Source: Zhengella sedimenti (lineage in GTDB: Bacteria; Pseudomonadota; Alphaproteobacteria; Rhizobiales; Rhizobiaceae). From it: DNA of 64,000 nucleotides. Positions 9,033-18,171 of this stretch are shown one piece after another. The stretch is taken from assembly GCF_046506625.1 (NCBI RefSeq), contig NZ_JBKFFP010000001.1, positions 868,001-932,000 on the forward strand, read 5' to 3'. The position numbers and the translations under genes were made by a program. The first letter of the stretch is position 1; each line of letters begins with the position of its first letter. A model generated the notes under the pieces. That model was not told the origin of the DNA. It did not search any database and saw only the letters and a list, made by a program, of their open reading frames with translations.

Positions 9033-10121
9033 TCACTGTTTCCCCTGACTGGGACGCCGTTCGAGCGCCGCGAAAGCGCTCTGGCTGAGCTTGCTGCGAT
9101 CGGCCGCTTGGGTATACCGCATGACCTCCGCGATGTGCTTGTGACCGGTGATCGCGATGATCTCATGGGCACTGCATCCTGCCTCGGCCAGCCTGCGACA
9201 GATCGCCTTGCGCAGCCCGTGCGCCGACAACCCGCGTTGGCCGGCTTCCAGGCCATCCCTTAGACCAGCCTCGGCAACACGGTCCCGCAACCAGTTCCCA
9301 AATCCCGCCGCGGTGAACGGCTTGCCCAGTTCCGTGACGAGAAATGTCAACTGATCGGCCGGCAAGTCATCAAGGATCGATTTCAGGTCTGGGTGAACCG
9401 GAATGTGCACCATCTCTCCCGTCTTTGACTGCCTGACGACAAACATCCCGTCGCGAATGTGCTGACGTCCAAGCGTCACGACGTCGCCGCGACGCAGCCC
9501 CGTATAGATCAACAGGTCGAAAGCCAACCGAGCGCGGGAGTCGGCCGGGTGGGCGGCATAGAACTGATTGATATGGTGCTCTTCCCATGTCTCGAAGCCG
9601 GTTGATCGGGTCTTCATTCGCTTGATGCCATTGGTAGGGTCGACGTCGATCCATTCGAGACGCAGGGCAAGGCCCATCAGGATCTTGAACATCTTGCGCA
9701 AGCCATTGGCCGCTTCCGGTTTGGAAGCCTTCTTCGCCATGATGGATTCGACGTGCTTGCGCTTGAGTTCTGCGACGCGGAAGGCGCCATAGTCCGTGCG
9801 CATGCGCTCAAGAATGCCGCGATAGGTTCTTTGCGTGATCGGCCGCAACTGGCGGAACTCGGCCGAAGCGTAGTAGCGGTGAATCAATGCTTCCATTGTC
9901 CCGTCGTTGAGCCTGTCGGCACCGATCTTGGTCTCGACGCTGTCACGACGAGCGCGCCATTCCTCGAAAGCGGCACTGTAGGCATTCATGAACTCGGTCG
10001 AGTTTGGCAGTCCGGGAAGTGCAACCTGTTTCGCGCCCCTTCCCGGGGCGAAATAGTGCCGGGGCCGTCCATGACGATCCATGTAGCTCTTGATGTATTT
10101 GAGCCGCTGGCCTTTCTTCAT
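9033..10121 (-). CDS. Tyrosine recombinase (island integrase)
   Basis: This 362-residue enzyme is expected to insert and excise the island at tRNA-Glu. An SAM-like core-binding domain occupies about residues 80–170 (LRPITQRTYRGILERMRTDY). The catalytic domain shows the Arg in YTGLRRGDV, the beta-hairpin Lys region (RQSKTGEMVHIPVH), the His-x-x-Arg box HGLRK, the later GHKH, and the nucleophile Tyr in VMRYTQA, so all key residues are present. I chose the ATG at 10121, which overlaps the stop of the upstream AlpA-like gene as ATGA; this implies translational coupling. The gene points toward the tRNA, whose 3' end is 80 bp away. Confidence 0.95.
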   Translation of the reverse strand: MKKGQRLKYIKSYMDRHGRPRHYFAPGRGAKQVALPGLPNSTEFMNAYSAAFEEWRARRDSVETKIGADRLNDGTMEALIHRYYASAEFRQLRPITQRTYRGILERMRTDYGAFRVAELKRKHVESIMAKKASKPEAANGLRKMFKILMGLALRLEWIDVDPTNGIKRMKTRSTGFETWEEHHINQFYAAHPADSRARLAFDLLIYTGLRRGDVVTLGRQHIRDGMFVVRQSKTGEMVHIPVHPDLKSILDDLPADQLTFLVTELGKPFTAAGFGNWLRDRVAEAGLRDGLEAGQRGLSAHGLRKAICRRLAEAGCSAHEIIAITGHKHIAEVMRYTQAADRSKLSQSAFAALERRPSQGKQ

Positions 10122-10381
10122 GAAAGAACCGAGTCCCAACCACCTGGAACGGCTGAATAGCCGGATGTGTTGACCTTCGCGCGGTCGATTGCCTGGTCGA
10201 GATCGCGCCTGTCCCACACTTTGCGACGGCCAAGCAGCACCGGGGCGGGCATCTGGTTCTTCGAGACAAGGCTGTCAAAGTAGGTGACCGAGACACCGAC
10301 ATAGCTTGCCGCTTCCTTGCGATCGAGCATGCGCCGATCACTTACGGGCAGTGCATGGATGAGTGATGCGGTGATAAGCAC
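10118..10381 (-). CDS. AlpA/excisionase-like helix-turn-helix protein
   Basis: This 87-residue protein has a MerR-type winged helix-turn-helix: MLDRKEAASYVGVSVTYFDS, then KNQMPAPVLLGRRKVWDRRD, which is the AlpA pattern. Such proteins act as recombination directionality factors or activate the integrase. Its stop overlaps the integrase start. The GTG at 10381 has GGAG about 8 nt upstream; an ATG at 10330 would start directly at the domain and is also possible. Confidence 0.8.
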   Translation of the reverse strand: MLITASLIHALPVSDRRMLDRKEAASYVGVSVTYFDSLVSKNQMPAPVLLGRRKVWDRRDLDQAIDRAKVNTSGYSAVPGGWDSVLS

Positions 10382-10664
10382 GAGACTACTCCAGAGAGTT
10401 TTGCTTGCCTTGTTATAGCAAGTTGGCCGAGGGGATGCGGCCGGTCACGCAAAATTATCGACGCAGCGTCAACGCTACCGCTTTGTCACGATCCCCCATT
10501 CCTGCTGCTCTGCAGGCGAATACCAGAAGATGTCGTCGACACGGCAGCTCATGGCTCTTATCACGGCCAAGGGGCTCACCTGCATCAAGTCGTGATACCT
10601 GGACAGGAAGCCGATCAGGTTTTGCCCAGGCTGGATCCCGGTTCCGACGGGTCGCGTCGAGCCG

Positions 10665-11549
10665 TCACGCCGGTCCCAAAGCCAACTGAATCCGCTCGAC
10701 AAAGGCACGTGCATTCGTAAGGGCGGTGCGGCGTTCCGTGTAGAGGGCGTGAACAGCGACGTCAGGTATGGTCCAGTCCGGACAGCCGATGCCAAGGGCG
10801 CCGCGGGATATCGCCTCGCGCACTGTGAACTCCGGCAGGAGCGCAAAGGCTCTGCCTTCGGCAAGCATGGCATGGATCAGGCTGGCGTTGTTGACCACGA
10901 CCTGTGCTGCAGGTTCAAGGATGACAGCCTGCCCGCGGGGACCGAACAGCCTGAGAGTGGCGGGAGTCGAGGGCGAGCGCAGCCATGTCAGGGCAGACAG
11001 GCCATCTGGATGTATCAGACCCTCGGTAATCCGCGGCGCGCAGCAGACAAGGCCACGTGTCGTGAACAGTTTGCGCGCGAGACGCGGGTCATCGCCGGGG
11101 TCCCCGATCCGCAATGCCAGATCGACCTGCGCCGCGACGGGGTCGACGGCGCGGTCATCAAGGTCAATTTCGAGCCGCATCGCCGGGTGGTCATTGGCAA
11201 AGCCGGCCACGACACGGGCGAATGCGAGGCTGGCCAGCACCGTGGGCGCCGAGACCCGCAACCGCCCTGACAGGCTCCGCCGGGCTTCGCGAACCGTATG
11301 CAGACCATGGATGAACGCATCCGCCATGTCGCGGGCGTGCGGCAGGAACGCCTCGCCATCAGCGGTCAAGGCGATCCTGCGGGTGGAGCGGTAGAGAAGC
11401 TGGCGTCCAAGCCTTGCCTCAAGCTCGGACACCATCTGGCTGACATAGGGTGCCGACAGGCCCAGCCGGTCAGCCGCAGCACGAAAGCTGCCCGCCTCGA
11501 CCACAGTCGCAAAGGTCAGCATGGGACGCAGAAGGTCAAGATCACTCAT
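10665..11549 (-). CDS. LysR-family transcriptional regulator
   Basis: This 294-residue protein has the usual LysR build. The N-terminal winged helix (residues ~5–62: TFATVVEAGSFRAAADRLGL, SAPYVSQMVSELEARLGRQL) is followed by an inducer-binding domain from about residue 90 (GRLRVSAPTVLASLAFARVV). It is divergent from the secreted ABM-like gene at 11642, with a 92-bp AT-richer gap, so it probably controls that gene. The 283 bp between this gene and the AlpA-like gene hold nothing I can name. Confidence 0.9.
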   Translation of the reverse strand: MSDLDLLRPMLTFATVVEAGSFRAAADRLGLSAPYVSQMVSELEARLGRQLLYRSTRRIALTADGEAFLPHARDMADAFIHGLHTVREARRSLSGRLRVSAPTVLASLAFARVVAGFANDHPAMRLEIDLDDRAVDPVAAQVDLALRIGDPGDDPRLARKLFTTRGLVCCAPRITEGLIHPDGLSALTWLRSPSTPATLRLFGPRGQAVILEPAAQVVVNNASLIHAMLAEGRAFALLPEFTVREAISRGALGIGCPDWTIPDVAVHALYTERRTALTNARAFVERIQLALGPA

Positions 11550-11641
11550 AGATATATGCTAGCAATAAATTTGGAAAATCGTAAATGGTTAATACTCGTT
11601 TCGATCAGCATCCTTGGCGCTCCGAACAATTGGAGGAGCCA

Positions 11642-12340
11642 ATGTTGAAATCCCTTACCCTTTTGGCCGCGCTTGCCGTGTCGGCCACTATGAGCCACGC
11701 ACAGGAAGCCAAGATGACCGATCCGATCTACGAACTTGCCATCCAAGAGGTGAAATCGGGCATGGAGGCCCAGTGGGCCGAACGCCGCGCGGCCTTCCTC
11801 GATCTCCTGGGCGCACACAACGGCAATGAGAAGGATTGGACCTTCAAGGCCTTCTTCACTTTCCCCGAACCAGGACCGAACCCGGTCTACATCGGAATCA
11901 CCCGCTGGTCGCGCTTGACCGATTTTGGCGCCGCGGCGGAAGCGCTCATGCCTACGCCGGAGGCCAAGAGTTACTTCCAGACGGTCAACATGCAGGCCTT
12001 CGTGCAGATGTCGCCTGCTGACGGACAACCCTTCGTGCTGGAGGATCACATCAACACGCCTGGCCAGGTCATCGAGGCCGCTGTGCGTCGCACACAGACC
12101 GGGCAGGATGCCGCCTATACCGCCGCGCGCGATGCCTTCTTCGCCCGTGTTGCGGGACAGCCGGGTTACATCTTCCACCGCGAATTCGTGACCACCGACG
12201 GCTGGCAGGCGGTGCTGATCGGCTGGAACGACCAGGCAGCGTTCATGGAGGCGCTTGAGGCACTGTCGCAGATGCCTGAAATGGGCGCCTTCTTCAGCGT
12301 GGCCGATGTGATGGCCTATCAGGCGGCGCTGGTCGAGTGA
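11642..12340 (+). CDS. Secreted protein with two ABM-like (dimeric alpha-beta barrel) repeats
   Basis: This 232-residue protein has a Sec signal peptide (MLKSLTLLAALAVSATMSHA, cut before QEAKM). Two similar segments follow: one from DPIYELAIQEVKSGMEAQW and a second around FFARVAGQPGYIFHREFVTT to ALSQMPEMGAFFSV. This spacing and text fit antibiotic-biosynthesis-monooxygenase (ABM)-like folds, which are often small heme or quinone enzymes or simply binding proteins; the role here is unknown. The start at 11642 has GGAGGA 7 nt upstream. The LysR gene at 10665 is divergent and is the likely regulator. Confidence 0.7.
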   Translation: MLKSLTLLAALAVSATMSHAQEAKMTDPIYELAIQEVKSGMEAQWAERRAAFLDLLGAHNGNEKDWTFKAFFTFPEPGPNPVYIGITRWSRLTDFGAAAEALMPTPEAKSYFQTVNMQAFVQMSPADGQPFVLEDHINTPGQVIEAAVRRTQTGQDAAYTAARDAFFARVAGQPGYIFHREFVTTDGWQAVLIGWNDQAAFMEALEALSQMPEMGAFFSVADVMAYQAALVE

Positions 12341-12472
12341 ACCGAACAGCCGGGCGGAACGGCCTCGCCCGGCAAGCCCCCTTGCCAAGGGAAGATGACA
12401 AGGATGGAGGCCGGTGTGCGCGCTCCGGCGGGACTTGCCATTCATGGCTTCGGCGCCAGGCACGCCGGTTCA

Positions 12473-13402
12473 TCAGCCGCAAGACACCGTCGCGTCATGG
12501 AATGCGACCACGTTTTTCAGCCAGTCGCGGAGCGCTGTGATTCGCGGTTCAGCTTCCTCGCCCGGTCGATGCACAAGATCGTAACCTCGGCCAGCAGGTA
12601 ACCTGATCTGCGGGAACGGCTCGACGAGCCGCCCGGCGGCGATGTCTTCGGCTACCAGCACGCTGCGGCCGAGCGCGACACCCTCGCCACGCAGCGCCGC
12701 CTCGATGGTGAGGCTGCCATGGCTGAGCGTCGGGCCCCTTGGTCGCGCAAACGTGACGCCTGCGGCGGCGAACCAGCGCTCCCAGTTCGGCAGCGCGCTG
12801 TCGTCGTGCAGGACACGGCTCTCGTTGAGCAGCGTGCAGCGCAAGAGGCCGGCAGGTTCGGCAAGACCACCCATGCGCTCGCGGTAGTCCGGGCTGCAGA
12901 CCGGGCTCATGGTCTCATCGAGAATGCGCTCGGCCACGGTGCCGGGATAGGTCCCGGTGCCGTAGCGAAGGGCGGCGTCCACGCGCCCATCTGACAGGTC
13001 GACATTGATGTCGCTCACTTCGAGACGGATATCGGCGTCGGGCAACCGCGCCATCAGCCGGTGCAGGCGCGGCGCGAACCACTTGCTGGCAAAGGAGACA
13101 CTGGTGCTGATCGTGAGCCGGGGCGTGGCATCCCGCGCACGCAGGCGTTCGGCCTCGCGCGTCAGTTCCGCCAGCGCGCGGCTGACGACCTGATGCAGCG
13201 CGATACCTTCCTCGGTCAGCGCGATGCGCCGCGTCATGCGCCGGAACAGGGCAACGCCCAGGTCGTCCTCCAGGGTCTGGATCTGCCGGCTGATCGCGCC
13301 GGGCGTCAAGTTCAACTCCTGTGCCGCCAGCGCCATGCTCAGCAAGCGGCCCGCGGCCTCGAAGGCGCGCAGGGTCTGAAGGGGCGGCGGGCGGACGGCC
13401 AT
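12473..13402 (-). CDS. LysR-family regulator, GcvA-like
   Basis: This 309-residue protein begins MAVRPPPLQTLRAFEAAGR, a start typical of the GcvA subgroup. The winged helix (LSMALAAQELNLTPGAISRQ) is followed by the effector domain with DGRVDAALRYGTGTYPG, which is also characteristic of that subgroup. It is divergent from the EamA transporter at 13483, with an 80-bp gap, and probably regulates it. Effector unknown. Confidence 0.9.
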   Translation of the reverse strand: MAVRPPPLQTLRAFEAAGRLLSMALAAQELNLTPGAISRQIQTLEDDLGVALFRRMTRRIALTEEGIALHQVVSRALAELTREAERLRARDATPRLTISTSVSFASKWFAPRLHRLMARLPDADIRLEVSDINVDLSDGRVDAALRYGTGTYPGTVAERILDETMSPVCSPDYRERMGGLAEPAGLLRCTLLNESRVLHDDSALPNWERWFAAAGVTFARPRGPTLSHGSLTIEAALRGEGVALGRSVLVAEDIAAGRLVEPFPQIRLPAGRGYDLVHRPGEEAEPRITALRDWLKNVVAFHDATVSCG

Positions 13403-13482
13403 GGCGATCTCATGATTGCATTTCAGTCAATCATAGCCGCCAAACAAATCGTTTGTCAGCATGCCAGTTCACGTTCAGGGAA

Positions 13483-14448
13483 ATGAGCCAGGATCAATCG
13501 GATATTGGCGTGTCAGACATGACGGTTTCCATCGGGAATGCCCCCGGTCTCCCATCCCTCGTTGAACGCCTCTCGCCGGTCAGCATTGGCGGGATGCTGC
13601 TGCTCGCGGTGCTCTGGGGCCTGTCGATCCCGATCACCAAGCTCGGGCTTGAGGCCATGCCGCCGATCGCCTTCACCGCGCTGCGCTTCTCCTTCGCGGT
13701 GCCCTTCCTGTTTCTCTTCGCCATCGGGCGGCACCGGATCGCGCTTTCCGCCCTTCCGCCGGTGGCCGCGCTCGGAGTGATGGGGATCGGCATCGGCAAT
13801 CTCGCGCAGTCCTTCGGTGTTGCCGGTGCTTCCGCGTCTGTCAGCACCATCGTTTCCGCCACGATCCCGGTGTTCATCGTGATCCTGGCCGCACTCCGGC
13901 TCGGCCAGCCGGTCAGCCGGGTGCAACAGGCCGGCCTTGCCGCGGCCTTCGCGGGTGTCGCACTGGTGGCTCTCGGCCAGGGCAACGGGGCGGGTGACCT
14001 GGCGCAGTCGACGCTGACCGGCGTTGCCCTCATCCTGGTCTCGGCCGTGGCCATCGCCTTCTACTATGTCTGGAGCGTCGAACTGGCGGCGCGCTATGGC
14101 ACCGTGACGATCGTGATCTGGAGCACGCTGGCCGGCTTTCTCGCCTTGCTGCCGTTCACGGCATGGGAGGTGATGACCACCACCTTCACGATCACGCCGG
14201 CGGCCATCGCGTCGGCCCTTTATCTCGGGCTGCTCGTTTCCGCAGTGGGCCTCTTTCTCTGGCTCTGGCTCCTGCGCACCGTGCCTGCCCGCGTGGCGGC
14301 AAGCGTCCAGTTCCTGCAGCCAGTGTTCGGCATTGGCGCCTCGGCGGCCATGTTCGGCGATCCGATGGGCCCGCTCTTCCTGGCAGGCGTCGCGCTGGTG
14401 CTGATGGGGGTCGGCCTCTCCATGATAAACCGGCGCAAGCGTCTTTAG
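13483..14448 (+). CDS. EamA-family (DMT) transporter
   Basis: This 321-residue membrane protein has ten predicted helices in two EamA repeats. The first begins at SIGGMLLLAVLWGLSIPITK and the second near residue 185 (TLTGVALILVSAVAIAFYYV); the tail is NRRKRL. It is a likely exporter of an amino acid or metabolite whose LysR regulator lies divergently upstream. I kept the ATG at 13483, but the ATG at 13519 (MTVSIGNAPG) is also plausible, since the AGGGA before 13483 is only two bases away. Confidence 0.82.
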   Translation: MSQDQSDIGVSDMTVSIGNAPGLPSLVERLSPVSIGGMLLLAVLWGLSIPITKLGLEAMPPIAFTALRFSFAVPFLFLFAIGRHRIALSALPPVAALGVMGIGIGNLAQSFGVAGASASVSTIVSATIPVFIVILAALRLGQPVSRVQQAGLAAAFAGVALVALGQGNGAGDLAQSTLTGVALILVSAVAIAFYYVWSVELAARYGTVTIVIWSTLAGFLALLPFTAWEVMTTTFTITPAAIASALYLGLLVSAVGLFLWLWLLRTVPARVAASVQFLQPVFGIGASAAMFGDPMGPLFLAGVALVLMGVGLSMINRRKRL

Positions 14449-14517
14449 GGTTGCCCTTTTGGCTGATCCGGATTCGGTGGTTTAGAAGTGGCCGACACCG
14501 AATGCGAGGACCTATCT

Positions 14518-15231
14518 TCACCGTCCGGGGTTGTCGTTCCTTCCAGGTTCGCTCGAAACAATCCGGCCGTCCTCCAGTGTCAGGATGCGATCGGCGCGGT
14601 CCAGGATGCGGCTGTCATGGGTTACGAGCAAAGTCGTGGTGCCACGGGCGGTGCCGAGGCGGCTGAGCAGGTCGACCACCTCCCCAGCGCTGTCCTTGTC
14701 GAGGGCAGCCGTGGGCTCGTCGGCCAGCACTAGCGCCGGATTGCCCACTAGTGCGCGTGCCACGGCTACGCGTTGTTTCTGCCCGCCAGAGAGGTTCGCC
14801 GGGAGGTAATCCATGCGGTCGGATAAGCCGACAAGGTCCAACGCGCGGGCCGCAGCCTGCCGAGCAACGACGTCCGGCACACCGGCGCGCACCTGCACTC
14901 CCATGATGACGTTTTGCTGAGCCGTCAGGCTTTGGTGCAGGTTGTGCGACTGGAAGATGAAGCCCAGCCGCCGGCGTAACAGGGTTAGCGCCGCCTCGGT
15001 CGCGCCATGCAGTTCGTGGCCCATCAGCTGAACCGACCCCTCCTGCACGGACCGAAGGCAGCCGATTAGCGTCAGGAGCGTTGTCTTGCCAGATCCCGAG
15101 GGTCCCATCAGCACCGTGAGGCTGCCCCGCGGCAACGTTAGTCCGATGTCGAACAGCGCTTGCTTGCGCGCTTCACCAGTGCCGAACCAATGGTTTAGTC
15201 CCCTTGCGACGACGATCGGGTCCTGTGCCAT
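14518..15231 (-). CDS. DevA-like ABC exporter, ATP-binding subunit
   Basis: This 237-residue nucleotide-binding subunit drives the DevBC exporter encoded just before it. It shows Walker A (GPSGSGKTT, residues ~43–51), the Q-loop (FIFQSHNLH), the signature LSGGQKQRVAVARAL, Walker B (ALVLADEP) with T-A-A-L-D, and the H-loop (LLVTHDSR). The spacing and the FQSHNLH text are those of DevA/LolD-type proteins. It is the last gene of the devB–devC–devA order, 9 bp after devC. Confidence 0.9.
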   Translation of the reverse strand: MAQDPIVVARGLNHWFGTGEARKQALFDIGLTLPRGSLTVLMGPSGSGKTTLLTLIGCLRSVQEGSVQLMGHELHGATEAALTLLRRRLGFIFQSHNLHQSLTAQQNVIMGVQVRAGVPDVVARQAAARALDLVGLSDRMDYLPANLSGGQKQRVAVARALVGNPALVLADEPTAALDKDSAGEVVDLLSRLGTARGTTTLLVTHDSRILDRADRILTLEDGRIVSSEPGRNDNPGR

Positions 15232-15240
15232 CCCCGCCCC

Positions 15241-16413
15241 TCAGAACAGATCGGCGGGATCGGCCGCCACCAGCCGCCGCGTGGCAATTGCGCCGGAGAG
15301 CACGGAAAAGACCACGGTGCCAAAAAACACAATCACGGCCATGTCGGGCGTCATTGCCAACGGCAGGGTCGTGACCGCACCCATCAGCGCAAGGATGCCC
15401 GTGCCGATCAGCACTCCTGGCACAAAGCCGAAGATGCCCAGAACCAGCGCCTCCTCGATCACGATGCCGAGGAAGAACCGCGGGCCGTATCCCATTGCCT
15501 TGAATGTCGCATATTCGCGTAGATGATCGGCCACGTCGGCCGACAGCACTTGGTAGACGATGACCAACCCAACCAGCACGCCGATCAGCACGCCGAAGCC
15601 GAAGATCACGCCGGTGGGGCGCTGCGTCTGCTGATAGCGCAGATCCTCGGCGGCGGCGTCGGCATAGCTGCGAATGCGCAAGGACTTGTCCGAGATCAGG
15701 GCGCGAAGGCGCGTGACGGTGGCGGCGACATCCGAGGCGGGGCGCAAGCGGAGCAGGATGTGATCAGGCGCGGCGGATGTGCGCGACGGGAAGAGAGACA
15801 GGAAGGTCTGGTCAGAGACCAGCATGAACCCGTCCCCGCCAAAGCCTCCTCCGCCCGCGAATGTGCCCATGGCGCTCAGCGTCCGCTCCTGCGTCTCGAA
15901 ACGCAGCGGTGTCTGGGGGCGAATGCCTGCTGCCTCGTCTTTCGGCAGGCCGCGCGCCAACCGATCGAGGATCGCGGTATCCTGCACCTGCAACAGGTGC
16001 AGGTCATCGCTGACATCGTGCGCGATGAAGCCGGTCTGCCCGGGGTCGATCCCGAAAGTGGTGAAGGAAATGTCGCTGCCGCCCCGGTCCCAAGGCACGT
16101 TGCCGACGAAAAGCCCCATGCCCACTGTCACGTCCGGGTCGGCCAGCGCCTGCAGCATCCATTGCCGAGCGACATTGCCCCCCTCGGCCAGTGCGTTGGC
16201 GTCGCCCGCCGAAATCATGATGTCGGCCTGAAAGAACGCGTAGGGCTTTAGCGTGGCGGCAGCCATGGAATTCATCAGGCCAAGCTGAACGAAGACCAGC
16301 ACATTGGCAAAGGCAACCCCCGCCAGCGCGGCGGCGAAACGGCCACGCTTGTGGGTCAGTTGAAGCCAGCCTATGGGCAGCCGCCCGAAAAGGTGTTGCA
16401 GAAGGCGCGTCAT
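15241..16413 (-). CDS. DevC-like ABC exporter permease
   Basis: This 390-residue inner-membrane permease has one N-terminal helix (LAGVAFANVLVFVQLGLMNS), a large periplasmic domain of about 220 residues, and three C-terminal helices (from VIFGFGVLIGVLVGLVIVYQ onward), the FtsX/MacB arrangement. The start overlaps the stop of the adaptor gene as ATGA. Together with the adaptor and ATPase it should form a tripartite efflux system of the DevBCA type, known from cyanobacterial glycolipid export; the substrate here is not evident. Confidence 0.87.
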   Translation of the reverse strand: MTRLLQHLFGRLPIGWLQLTHKRGRFAAALAGVAFANVLVFVQLGLMNSMAAATLKPYAFFQADIMISAGDANALAEGGNVARQWMLQALADPDVTVGMGLFVGNVPWDRGGSDISFTTFGIDPGQTGFIAHDVSDDLHLLQVQDTAILDRLARGLPKDEAAGIRPQTPLRFETQERTLSAMGTFAGGGGFGGDGFMLVSDQTFLSLFPSRTSAAPDHILLRLRPASDVAATVTRLRALISDKSLRIRSYADAAAEDLRYQQTQRPTGVIFGFGVLIGVLVGLVIVYQVLSADVADHLREYATFKAMGYGPRFFLGIVIEEALVLGIFGFVPGVLIGTGILALMGAVTTLPLAMTPDMAVIVFFGTVVFSVLSGAIATRRLVAADPADLF

Positions 16414-17636
16414 TGCGCAGCCCTTCCGCTTGCACCCGTGTCGATCCGCGCCACCGCCTCCAAACTGGTGTAGCGCGCCGCGATGGCCGACGAGGCGGCA
16501 TCAAGCGCGATGAGGACCCTGATCACTCGGGCATCCGAATTGGCCGCCGCATCGTCGGAAATCAGCCCCTGCCGCCCGACCGTCAATCCGATGCTCTCGA
16601 CCTTGCCCGACAGCGACCGGCCAAGCGCATCGGCCACGATCTCTACCGGCTGGCCGGGAGCGACGGAGGCAATGCGGTCCTGCCATATCTCGACCTCGGC
16701 CATCATCTGGTCAGTTGCCCCCATCTCCATGATCCCCTCTGCGGGCGGGCGTTGTCCCGGCGTGGCGTTGATCTCGAGGATCGTGCCGGCGATCGGCGCA
16801 CGGACCTCGGCTCGGGTCCGGTCGGCGCGGGCACGCGCGAGTTCCGCTTCCGCGGCGGCGACGTTGCGCGTTGCGACGACGATGTCGGGCTGGTCGTCGA
16901 GGTCGGTGCCCGTGAAACGCGCCAGCGTCGCTTCGGCGCGCGCGACGGCCTGCGCGGCCTCGGTCGCGCGGGACTGTGCGGTGTCGAGCGCAGCGGTCGT
17001 GGCAACGCCGCGGTCGACCAGCGCTTGCGTGCGCTCAAGGGCGCTCGCTGCCTCGGAAGCACTCCCGCGCGCCTGGTCAAGTGTTGCCTGCGCCTCGGCC
17101 CGGCTGGCGACGATGGCGCTTCGGGTCTGCGCCAGCGTCGCCTGCCGCACCGCGAGCGTCGACTCTGCTGCAAGGACCGCGCCTTCCAGCGACTGCGCGT
17201 TGTCCAGCAGGGCGAGCGTGTCGCCGCGTGCGACGCGGTCGCCGACCGAAACGAGGATTTCCGCCACGCGTGCATCGCCCGCGCCGTAGGGGGCCGCGAC
17301 GATCGCGACATCGCCGCGCGGCATGAGTCTCGCGAGCCCCACCACGTCGGAAGGCAGAAGCGTTTCCGCCATGGCCTCGGGCAGGTCGATATCGGGCGGG
17401 AGCGCGATCGGGTTCTCGGCCCCACCACCCGGTTGCAGGCCGGTGAGGGCGTAGAACTTCTGCAATCCGGTCGGCTGGTAATACATGCCGATCACCGCGC
17501 CCGAGAACATGGAGATCGGGATCAGCAGGACCAGCAGATAACGCTTGCGGAACAGCTTGCGCCGCGAGGGCAATGCGACCTTGTCGGCGTCGCGACCCAG
17601 ATCGAGAGGCAGATCGGATGTGTCGGCAGCGCTCAT
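16410..17636 (-). CDS. DevB-like periplasmic adaptor (HlyD/MFP family)
   Basis: This 408-residue membrane-fusion protein has a basic N-terminus, one membrane anchor near residues 30–55 (YLLVLLIPISMFSGAVIGMY), a first half-lipoyl segment, a long Ala-rich coiled coil (residues ~150–250), and the second lipoyl and beta-barrel part (AEVRAPIAGTILEINATPGQ). I chose the ATG at 17636, which has AGGA seven bases upstream; the ATG at 17642 is too close to it. It is the first gene of the DevBCA operon, and its stop overlaps the permease start. Confidence 0.87.
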   Translation of the reverse strand: MSAADTSDLPLDLGRDADKVALPSRRKLFRKRYLLVLLIPISMFSGAVIGMYYQPTGLQKFYALTGLQPGGGAENPIALPPDIDLPEAMAETLLPSDVVGLARLMPRGDVAIVAAPYGAGDARVAEILVSVGDRVARGDTLALLDNAQSLEGAVLAAESTLAVRQATLAQTRSAIVASRAEAQATLDQARGSASEAASALERTQALVDRGVATTAALDTAQSRATEAAQAVARAEATLARFTGTDLDDQPDIVVATRNVAAAEAELARARADRTRAEVRAPIAGTILEINATPGQRPPAEGIMEMGATDQMMAEVEIWQDRIASVAPGQPVEIVADALGRSLSGKVESIGLTVGRQGLISDDAAANSDARVIRVLIALDAASSAIAARYTSLEAVARIDTGASGRAAQ

Positions 17637-17694
17637 TTTCATTGTCCTATCGGGATGGTCGAGTGCGGTTTGCAGAACTACGCCCTTTTTTTGA

Positions 17695-17985
17695 TTATAT
17701 CGCGAAGTCTCCGGGGCTGTGAAAGGTGACGCTGTGCGGCGTGTAGCCGCTAGCCCTGACCCTCGCCAGAAACGCGGTGAACTCGTTCGGTGTCGATGCC
17801 GTGATCTCACCCACGGCGGCAACATAGATGTCGTTGCGCATGCAGAACCGCATCGGCGCGGTGTAAGAGAGGCCGGACGTGTCGGCGCATCGTGTGGCCG
17901 CCTCGGCGCGGGTGCCGGGCCACAGGACAAAGAGTGCAAGAGCCATGGCTGCCAGCCCAAGACTTTGGCGGTGTGATCCGAGCAT
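17695..17985 (-). pseudogene. Truncated COG3904-like periplasmic ClpP-fold protein
   Basis: The frame has a signal peptide (LGLAAMALALFVLWPG, then AEAATRC) and text like the family of predicted periplasmic ClpP-type proteases: YVAAVGEITASTPNEFTAFL, then VTFHSPGD. In intact relatives this Ser-Pro-Gly is followed by a Gly-rich loop and the catalytic core, but here the frame ends three residues later at FAI. The 96 residues are thus an N-terminal piece, and the remainder is absent; the DevBCA operon begins about 60 bp further. I infer a rearrangement break near 17710. A natural short protein is possible but less likely. Confidence 0.55.
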
Positions 17986-18171
17986 GGTGAAGATAACCCG
18001 AGGCCCCAAGTATCCATGATGCCGGGTCGCATGCCGTTTGCTCTGAACAACCAGCCTGCTACCCTTCCAGGCTGGAAACGTATCTGGCTGACAAGCCGGC
18101 CTCAACCCTCGAAGCCCGGTTTGCCAACAATGTTAGCCAACGTTTAGGATTGAGTATCAGAGGATGCAGTA

